Origin: Eustoma russellianum | Taxonomy: Eukaryota; Streptophyta; Magnoliopsida; Gentianales; Gentianaceae | Length of the DNA: 64,000 bases | Assembly (NCBI GenBank): GCA_036186865.1 | Contig: AP025062.1 | Location: 6,745,726 to 6,809,725, forward strand | Direction of reading: 5' to 3' | Shown here: positions 56,913-64,000 of the stretch, piece by piece | How positions within the stretch are numbered: position 1 is the stretch's first letter | Layout of the letters: each line of letters begins with the position of its first letter | Notes under the pieces: generated by a model | What the model was told of the DNA's origin: nothing | What the model saw: only the letters and a program-made list of their open reading frames with translations | Databases searched by the model: none | Program-made: the position numbers and the translations under genes

Positions 56913-59011
56913 TCAGCAGCACGAACAACAAGCACCGCAAGAAAAGCATGAACACCAGTTCTTGGAACTCAAATTTGAAGGCCTTCTTGATCTTGGTGAA
57001 GTTTTTGTCGAGCTGCATGCAAGACAAGAAATGACATCAGTATGTCTGTACTGTATTCCTAACTCATTGATGTAGGGGTTGGGGAGAACTAGTGTAGCGG
57101 AAAACTTCTACACTTCCAATTGATCTGCTTGCTGATTTATATTGAACTACAACACTACATGCAAGTTGCAACAAAAAGGGCTAACAGTAAAGAGCCCAAA
57201 GACAAGGAACATAATTGTGTAATGGTATTTCTAAAGAAGCAAACCTTTGGGAAGATAGACAACAGAATATCTTCTTTAAGCTCCAAGTAGGAAACCTGCA
57301 TTTGCAGCAATCCGAGGAAGAAGACTTACAGCAACAACTGGGCGAACTTGGGCACTTTATGCAACAATCTTGGCAGCACAAGTTCTCAGAGGAGCAACCT
57401 GAGCAGCACTTTTTACAGGAGCAACTTGGCCATGAACTGCATGAGCAAGTTGGACAGCTGAAACACTTGCATGAGCAATCTGGCCTCTGAGAGCAGCAGC
57501 GTGAGGATGTACAACAACAGTCACATGACGGGCAGCAACTGCCACAAGATGATGATTTTGAAGACTTCTTCTTTCTGTAGCAGAAAAGTAAATATCTTTA
57601 GTACATGAGAACAAGGTAGGAAGATTTAGATACATGAGAGTATATTTTTACAACTAATAAGCTCTTTTCTACCCTAGGAAGTATGCAGAAGCATTTATGA
57701 TTGAGATGTCAAGCATGGGAAAGAAAGAACCAAAGGCACTATGTGTACAACAACAACAATAACATTACCCAAAGACACTATGTGTACAGCAACAACAATA
57801 ACATTACCCCTAGCCTTAGAGGCTCCCGCCTATGGCGGGGTATGAGGGTCGGATGTACGCAACCATACCCATGTGTTAGGAACACACAGAGGTTGTTTCC
57901 CAATGACCCATAATGATGCGTCAAGCTATGTCGATCAACTATTACTTCACAATATAAGAAGCGCAACCAATTTAGTGAGTCATTTTGCTTTATTCCATCA
58001 TATTCCAAAGTCAAGGAAGAGTGTGTCCTTGACTACATTGTAAATGGAAACTACCATCATATTCCAAACCAAAGGCACTATGTGTGATTTTCTTAAAAGC
58101 AGAAAGGGAAATCTAGTTGATAAAAATACTCACTTTGACAGGGTGTGATCTGTAGTTCCACTCCCAATTCCTTCCGTCTTTATCTTCGAGTTTTCATTGA
58201 TGCTTCTGTAGTGGGTGTATGGAATTCGTTCCTCTAGTATTCGTGCATTATCTAAATCAAAGTTGAAACACTTCTCTTCATTTTCTTCTCGTATGGTTTC
58301 TCGGCAAATCTGAAGCTTATGAGGTTCTTTTGCTTCTTTAGATTGGTAAAGCTTATCAAACTTGACGAATTCTCCTGACTGATCAATCTCCTTGGAAAAA
58401 TATGATCCTTCAGGTATGCTGAATTCTTCTGAATAGTCTAGTATGACAGATTGGTCTCTGGAGAAGCTGCCTCTTCCTATCTGAATGCTGAACAAAGATT
58501 CATTTGAAGCGAGACTCCAGTCCGCGACCGTGGTGGGATTCCCAAACACCGAAGCAGGAATTCTATTGGGATCAAAACCTCCTGTTCTTTCCATGACTTG
58601 AACAGAAGGACGTTGAGTTGGCAACACACTTGTGATGACAGATTCATGTGTGACATCTGATATACAAGCGGTTGAACTCGAAGAAGATCCAAAGTAATCT
58701 TCTAGCTGAGAAAGGGCTTCATTGGAAACATCAATTTCTTTCTCTTCTCTAGACTTTTGCATAGGGACTAAACCATGATGAGGTGGAGAAAATTTCGAAT
58801 CCACTTGTATGAGTTCATGACAAGTTGAGTCTGAAGTAAGAGAAGAAGCATCATTTGAAATTCTTGAATTTTCCACTTGTTCAGGGTCTTCATGTATTGT
58901 CTCTACATTTGGTTTGCTTCCGGTGAATGGTTGAAACCCCCCGCTGAAGCTCACATTAGCTTCAGGTGTGAGATGCTGCTCACTGCTTTTGTTCCCATTC
59001 TTCAATTCCAT
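56913..59011 (-). CDS. Plant protein with cysteine-rich C-terminus, three coding exons (435 aa)
   Basis: Coding exons on the minus strand are 59011-58134, 57574-57245 and 57012-56913. Donors AAA|GTGAGT and AAG|GTTTGC and acceptors CTACAG| and ATGCAG| join them in phase, giving 1,308 nt. The ATG (MELKNGNKSSEQ) is chosen because TTTTCTAG just upstream looks like the 3' end of a 5' UTR intron; an in-frame ATG at 59026 would lie inside that intron. Exon 1 is Ser/Glu-rich, with RIPASVFGNPTTVADWSLAS followed by NESLFSIQIG near residues 155-185. Exon 2 is about 28 percent cysteine (SSSCGSCCPSCDCCC and on) and has FPTWSLKK. Exon 3 ends SCFSCGACCSCC. I recall similar SVF..TT..(E/D)WS.ASNESLFSI plus Cys-rich tails in uncharacterised plant proteins. 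The tail could be palmitoylated or bind metal; this is inference. AATAAA on the minus strand lies at 56757-56762. Confidence 0.8.
57748..58067 (-). mobile_element. Au-like SINE/retroposon in coding intron 1 with 18-bp TSD
   Basis: ACCAAAGGCACTATGTGT at 57730-57747 and 58068-58085 brackets a 320-bp insert. On the minus strand it contains GGAAACAACCTCTGTGTGTT, GGTTGCGTACATCCGACCCT and ends in a TTG-rich tail, matching the 3' region of Au-type plant SINEs. The first 39 bp including tail are duplicated (57731-57808). No clear tRNA promoter boxes in the 5' part. Confidence 0.85.
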
Positions 59012-59310
59012 CACTAGAAAACACAATTTTCAGCACAGAGAAAACAAAGATGTTGAAAAGTTATTGTCCAAGTATCCCTTTTTCTTTTCTTTTTTTTCTT
59101 TAAAGGTTAAGGGGGAAGTAGGCGGAGACCGTAACTCCACTATGCATCAAGTGTGACTTGAGGATCTTTATAGTTATAAAAATATCGGAACAGAGAGGAA
59201 CAGAAATAATGGAACTCTGAATCCTCAAGTGCGGAAATCAGCTCAATGGCTTAGAATGTGAAAGCATTTGGCACTAGCTGATCAAAAAGGGTGGTCATGT
59301 ACATAACCAT

Positions 59311-59562
59311 TCTAGCAAAACCCCAACCCCAAAGGTCCCCACACCCCGACCCCACGAGGCTGCTGAGAGGATGTAAATCAGGTACTCAGCGGCCTGTTAA
59401 GGGGGAGACACAAAACATGCAGACCCACACTAGGGGTCCACCTTCAAGACCCACATTGGAGTCTGAAGATAAGGCACCCACAATGTAGGCTGCGGGATTC
59501 GAACCTTGCACCTTTCCAGCAATTCTGTCCCTCTGGAACCAACTGAGCTATGCCCTGCGGGC
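59311..59562 (-). mobile_element. tRNA-derived SINE with 17-bp TSD
   Basis: GTCATGTACATAACCAT at 59294-59310 and 59563-59579 flanks a 252-bp insert. Minus strand starts CGCCCGCAGGGCATAGCTCA, with an A box TAGCTCAGTTGG and a B box GGTTCGAATCC, the internal RNA polymerase III promoter of tRNA genes. The rest is unrelated to tRNA and ends GGTTTTGCTAGA. It lies in the probable 5' UTR intron of the cysteine-rich gene, in the same orientation as the gene. Confidence 0.93.
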
Positions 59563-59742
59563 GTCATGTACATAACCATACTTATCTGTGTATGAGATAT
59601 TAAGCCGCATCTCAGAGCTTAATGCCCTGCATCTACAACAACAACATGCCCTGCGGGCGTCATGTACATAACCATACTTATCTGTGTATGAGATATTAAG
59701 CCGCATCTCAGAGGTTTATGCCCTGCATCTACAACAACAACA
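59551..59742 (+). repeat. 96-bp tandem duplication next to the SINE
   Basis: 59551-59646 and 59647-59742 are almost identical and begin TGCCCTGCGGGCGTCATGTA. Each copy includes the first 12 bp of the SINE and the target duplication, so the duplication occurred after the SINE inserted. Confidence 0.93.
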
Positions 59743-59962
59743 TTACCCTATTGTCTTAGAGGCTCCCGTTTATGGTGGGGTAAGCGGGCCAGATGTACGC
59801 AACTATACTCATATGTTAGAAACACACAGAGGTTATTTTCCGATGACCTATAACGAAAACTGTGTCAAGCTGTGTCGATCAACTGCTAATTAATTTAGTG
59901 AATCATTTTGATTTATTCCATCATATTTCAAAATCAAAGAAGGGTGTGTCCCTACATCTTCA
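59727..59962 (-). mobile_element. Second copy of the Au-like retroposon
   Basis: Aligns with 57760-58020: TTAGAGGCTCCCG, GATGTACGCAACTATAC, CACACAGAGGTTATTTTCC and TTATTCCATCATATTTCAAA in the same order. Target duplication is unclear (CCCTGCATCTAC / CCCTACATCTTC, two mismatches). In the probable 5' UTR intron. Confidence 0.75.
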
Positions 59963-60352
59963 TATCTTTAAAGGGTCATGTACCTAATTATACGCATCTG
60001 CATTGTCATGGAATCAAAGAGAACTCTGTCCTATGCCCCCAGCATCGTCGACCAATCTGAAGAATTAGCTTAATTGAACAACTTCTCACCTGTCTCTATT
60101 CAGCACTCTTATTTTTGACTTCTCATCATATTAATAAACCATTCTCCTTTCCCATAATCATAATATTTCCATCAAAATCGAACCAATTCTAAGAACTTCA
60201 GCGTAATCTTAGCGTTACCATTAGAATCCTTTTGCTGTTTAAGCTAATATAATTTAAAAAAAAAAAAGCAGCAAAGAAAGCTCAATATTTAGATACATCA
60301 TTCACCTTCTGATCAAAATGCAAAGCAAAAAAAGAAAATTTATTTACCTGAA
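59963..60352. other. Remaining 5' UTR intron sequence, no gene
   Basis: A/T-rich, with nothing recognisable. It is bounded at its 5' side by the donor CAG|GTAAAT (minus) at 60353/60352. Confidence 0.45.
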
Positions 60353-60640
60353 TCATATTAAGCCGCTAGGTATTAATCCTGACGGAAAACATGTCCCACC
60401 TCTAAACTCTTCAGCTAGACCAAAACTTTGCTGGATCCAAATCTGAAAACAAAAAAAACACAATTCAATTAAAAAAAAAGGATCTTTAGACCAGAATGTA
60501 TCTCTCTGATGTCACAAAATCAGAGATAATTTTGTGGGTAACAAAAAGGCAGGATTTTTTTTAAAAAAGAAGGAAACTTGCTTTACGAAAAGCTGGAAGC
60601 TAAATGATGAAGAGCAGAAAGGAGGGGTTGGGAAATGAAG
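60353..60640 (-). other. Probable 5' UTR exon of the cysteine-rich gene
   Basis: The minus strand has a good donor, GATTCAG|GTAAATAAATTTT, at 60353/60352, matching the acceptor TTTTCTAG|TG at 59014/59013. That would give a 1.3-kb intron ending 2 bp before the start codon. The transcription start is not determined; a TTTATATC motif on the minus strand near 60690 could be the TATA box. Inferred only from splice signals. Confidence 0.4.
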
Positions 60641-60699
60641 AAAATGGATTAGGGTTTAAGAAGAGGAATAAATTTGGATTAATGATGAAGATATAAATG

Positions 60700-61429
60700 T
60701 GGAAGGCAAAACGAGGATTTCGTTACAGAAATTCAGGGGATTGTGAAAATAACTAACTTCCAGCTCTCTTTGGCTCCAGTCTTTTTGACCACTTCCATTT
60801 TCAGGTGCATGGATCAATCACAATTTTATACACTTGTATGCTATATCTGATTGCCACATAATCAGATAACATGGTAATTAATAACCATTACGCATGTAAT
60901 AATGTTAATTTGGTCTGACATTTTATTCATTCATTTATTCTTTTAATGTTTTGTTTAACAATTCAGTTATTACATTTCGATGGGGGAAAATCAGCATTCA
61001 TTATACTTTATTCTATACAAATGTTTTCTCCATTCAACTTTATTTATTTTTTAGCATGGGTAATGTTTTTTATCGTGAAATTGTAGAGTGAGAGTGATAA
61101 TGTAAATGACTTGAATAAATAAATAAATAAAACATAGATAGTGTAAAAGTATATTCTTTCTCTTTTATGCACTCGTTTACGTCATTCACGTTGTCATTTT
61201 CATGTTATATTTAACGATAAATTGCAATGCCTTTTTAGTTTTTTTTCACTCATTTTAAAAATACGTAATATCAAGATCACTGAACCAATTTTTTCTGCAT
61301 AAACAGAAATTGAGAGGTATTATATCGTCTTTTTAAGATCACTTGAGATTTTTTTCAACTTTTCTTCACAACATTTTAGCCACTCTTTTAGTTGGCCATG
61401 TCATTTAGCTATGTTAAGGTATCTTCTTT
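60700..61429. other. Stretch without a recognisable gene
   Basis: AT-rich region upstream of the cysteine-rich gene; it probably includes its promoter. No repeat ends or coding frame seen. Confidence 0.4.
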
Positions 61430-61620
61430 GCGAGGGTGAGTCTTGAATCAACCAGTAAGGTTGTTGTTTTGTGACATTAAGGTCACGGTTTCGAGCCGCA
61501 GAAACAAGCTCTTGCATAAAGTGTAGGATAAATCTGTGTACATCTGATCACAAAACTAAGGTAAAGCTAGATCGCAAAACAATCTGCTCTACTCAGATCT
61601 TACGTAAACACAAGAGCCTA
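61430..61620 (+). mobile_element. Au-like SINE copy with decayed pol III promoter
   Basis: Plus strand: AACCAGTAAGGTTG (A-box-like), TTTTGTGACATTAAGGTCAC, GGTTTCGAGCC (B-box-like), GAAACAAGCTCTTGCATAAA and CTGTGTACATCTGATCAC. This is the order and wording of Au SINEs (GTGACC..AGGTCAC, GGTTCGAG, GGAAACAGCCTCTTGC, CTGCGTACA). No target duplication identified. Confidence 0.7.
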
Positions 61621-61984
61621 GTAAACATAGAACAAAGGTCACTTCTTTGCGTTGCTCCCATCAAATTCAACCGGTATTCTCTAACTTTTAGAATAAAACG
61701 ATTTAGAATTTAAGAGGTTAGTTTACTTGAAACTTGAAAGGTAGGAATGGCGTTTTTAAGCAAGACTGCAAAATACTTAGCCGAAAATAACCATTATGTG
61801 GATACAAATATTGTAGTATGTTGTCCTATTAGCGTGACCAAATTTAAGAAATACTAGTAGTAATTTGGTCACAGTTAAAACACGGTTTAGAGTAATAACA
61901 GTGAATTCATAGGAATAATCGATGAAAAGAAGAAAGAATGAGCGCACCCTTAATTGAAACAGCGTGAGAAAACGGAAAAGCTTT

Positions 61985-61985
<1 letters not shown>

Positions 61986-62047
<62 letters not shown>
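61986..62047 (+). repeat. (TAA)n microsatellite
   Basis: About 20 uninterrupted TAA units. Confidence 0.97.
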
Positions 62048-62169
62048 TGACGCGGTGTGAATTTTTATTGTAATGTTTAAGCTACAATAATTTCAATATG
62101 CTCGACCTTCTAAAGAAAACATTCAAAATTTGAATTCAAACTGTGAATTCGGCTCACTCTAACACCACA

Positions 62170-62170
<1 letters not shown>

Positions 62171-62201
<31 letters not shown>
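62171..62201 (+). repeat. (TA)n microsatellite
   Basis: About 15 TA units. Confidence 0.97.
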
Positions 62202-62205
<4 letters not shown>

Positions 62206-63060
62206 TGGGCAGTTTTTGAAGGAAACATAGATAATATTATTAGTTAGTATCATCTTATCTAACGGCAGAAATTACATCATATATTCATATGGAGGATTAG
62301 TTCCAAAGTTACGAATACTGTGGATATTTATATCATTTCCAAAATTGAAACATATTAAGGACTGCAGTTCGAAAACAAAACTATACTGAATTTTATACAA
62401 AGCACGTAGATAAAGAAAGAAATATAAATTTTTTGATTTAGTTCGATCAACAATGGGAGGTCTTCCTTAATTATCATTGATAAATACGTGTCGATAGTTT
62501 CAAAACTTTTAGGCGATAAGATATACTTAATTTTAGCATAATACAACTTTCTAAGGTAAGATAAGTATTACCAAACCAGAGAAAAACCAGTTGCCCACAA
62601 TCGAACAAAAATGAATTCACGATTCATTATCGAGTTATTTATGTTTAAGTCCGAGTTTCAACTACAGCCAGTGCAATAACATAGTTGCTATGATCTGGTG
62701 TATGATTTCAATTATATTCTGATCTGAAATATTTTAATTTATCTTATCGAATAAGTGATACGATATACTTGGTTCTCAGTTCATAAATCGTATAAGATAT
62801 TTAACATAAAGTAATTGATTTTGCAAATAGTTTTATTATTGGGGAGATTGCTCCACAATACATGTTATGACCTAATATTGCTCCACCATCAATTAATTAG
62901 ACGAAAATACCATCAGGTTTCGCGAATCTACCATCAAGATTTTACTACCTGAAATCCTGGACTTATCACTTGACTGTACCAGCGGGATTCTACAATCAAG
63001 AGTTTACCATCAAAATTACGGGTTGAGATCTCATCACCCTTACTTTCATCACCCCCTTTA
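62202..63060. other. Stretch without a recognisable gene
   Basis: AT-rich intergenic sequence. A set of CATCAAGATTTTAC / CCATCAGGTTTCG / ATCAAGAGTTTACC phrases (62890-63030) looks weakly repetitive. Confidence 0.4.
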
Positions 63061-63069
63061 TGCCCGCGC

Positions 63070-63154
63070 GACACGTGGCAGCAAAGGTGAGTGGTGAGGT
63101 TAGATGAGGGTCACCTGCATCTAGCCTCACCACCCCTCTTTGCTGCCACATGTC
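63070..63154 (+). repeat. 37-bp inverted repeat (foldback)
   Basis: Arms 63070-63106 (GACACGTGGCAGCAAAGGTG and on) and 63118-63154 (its reverse complement with a few mismatches) with an 11-bp loop. GC-rich relative to its surroundings. It may be part of a MITE or foldback element, but no terminal duplication is visible. Confidence 0.85.
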
Positions 63155-63199
63155 ACACGGTCACGCGTCACCGCACCCCCTTGCGGTGAGAGGATCCTA

Positions 63200-63648
63200 T
63201 CCCCAAAATTACACCCAAAACTCAACCACCAAGATTTCAGTGATAATAAAGTAGAGGCGTTAACGAGCCGATCCAAATACTATGTTTTCTAATTTAGATT
63301 CGTTTAGTTTAGCAAACTGTTTGGCTCGACTTGTTTGCTGTAACGGGCTTTAAAATTTATTCGAATTCGGCTCGAAAACACTATAACTCTTTAAATGAAC
63401 AAAACAGTTCACGAACAGTTCGACTTTATTAGTAAATGAATCTAATAAGGTGTTCGAACTCGACTCCTTTAAGTAAAATTAACAAAATAATTCAAATCAA
63501 ATACGAATCAAACCCAAAATGTTCGCGAACTGTTTGGTTTGCTTAACAGTCCTATAATAAAGTAATGCTATTTTCGAAAGTATAACTGGAATTGTGGTGA
63601 TAAGGGAATAAGGGAATTTTGGATAACACAGAACAATAAAGAAAATAT
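63200..63648. other. Stretch without a gene, probably transposon-derived
   Basis: Contains repeated GGCTCGA / GTTCGAACTCG / GTTCGCGAACTG words typical of decayed plant repeats. No boundary or coding region found. Confidence 0.35.
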
Positions 63649-63893
63649 TGTGAATTATTATGGTGTTAGTGGGGATAGTGGATACCAAATATTTACACCC
63701 ACTAAAGAAGTGGATGTCCAAATATTAACACCCACTAAGGATCATGGTGATAGTGGGTATTAATCTTAAGAATAGGTTACAATTTCCATGTCCTATAAAT
63801 AGGACAATTTCTTGTAAGATTTGATACACCTTTGAAGATATATATCATACAATCTTTTGTTGTTCTCTTTATATTTTGTTTGAGTTTATAACA
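63649..63893 (+). repeat. 5' LTR of copia element J (element continues beyond the window)
   Basis: Ends GAGTTTATAACA and is followed by CGTTATCAGCACG (63894-63906), exactly as in copia B. Contains the same palindromic TATA box GTCCTATAAATAGGAC (63790-63805). The left end (TGTGAATTATTATGGTG) is estimated by analogy. The sequence before the TATA box differs from copia B, so it is a separate family of the same lineage. Confidence 0.75.
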
Positions 63894-64000
63894 CGTTATC
63901 AGCACGTCGTTTTACCTGCTATAGAAGATCCATCGTGGTAAGATCACACTTTGCTGTTTCGTCATTCTCATTTGGTATAACTGAGAACTGTGCAGTGTGT

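Noticed and set aside
59487..59562. tRNA gene
   Set aside because: A and B boxes are present, but the sequence is the head of a SINE with target duplications and does not fold as a complete tRNA with acceptor stem by inspection.
61430..61510. tRNA-like sequence with B-box GGTTTCGAGCC
   Set aside because: Followed by Au-SINE-like body sequence; the A box is degraded and no cloverleaf is apparent.

Overview
This window is a repeat-rich segment of a flowering-plant nuclear genome, most likely a eudicot. The evidence is several nested Ty1/copia and Ty3/gypsy LTR retrotransposons with plant-type primer-binding sites, L1-type LINE remnants, tRNA-derived SINEs, and two host genes with plant-like architecture. 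There are no rRNA genes, functional tRNAs, CRISPR arrays or bacterial operons. The species cannot be named from the sequence.

Host genes. At the left edge (1-564, minus) is the N-terminal coding part of a Ste20/MAP4K-like kinase resembling plant SIK1. At 56913-59011 (minus) is an intact gene with three coding exons and a probable extra 5' UTR exon near 60353-60640. It encodes a 435-residue protein with a serine-rich N-terminus and a strongly cysteine-rich C-terminus. Its exons join in phase with GT-AG introns, and its introns and flanks carry SINE-type retroposons with clear target-site duplications (TSDs).

Mobile elements, left to right: (A) a truncated minus-strand copia with a 2.77-kb LTR, 956-7039; (B) a decayed plus-strand copia, 8434-14882, TSD AAAAT; LTR and copia remnants, 14883-16975; a LINE fragment, 17150-18075, split by a 307-bp poly(A) retroposon; a gag-only gypsy element with an antisense gene, 18119-24630, TSD ACCAC; (D) a minus-strand copia, 24985-39322, TSD CATAT, itself split by (E) a copia derivative with 3-kb LTRs, 28727-36027, TSD TATCT, and by (F) a solo LTR, 36845-38074, TSD GGACA; (G) a truncated plus-strand copia, 40650-42335, cut by a solo LTR of family A, 42336-43042, TSD GTTAT; a LINE C-terminal region from 43100, cut by (H) a minus-strand copia, 44456-49788, TSD GATGG; (I) a non-coding LTR element, 50739-55766, TSD GTAGT; and (J) the 5' LTR of another copia running off the right edge.

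Almost all element reading frames are broken. The exceptions are a 319-codon gag segment in E and a 215-codon coiled-coil reading frame antisense in the gypsy element. The points most worth a second look are that antisense gene, the minimal 3-kb-LTR element E, the ATCGATCG arrays shared by two different LTR families, and the cysteine-rich host gene.
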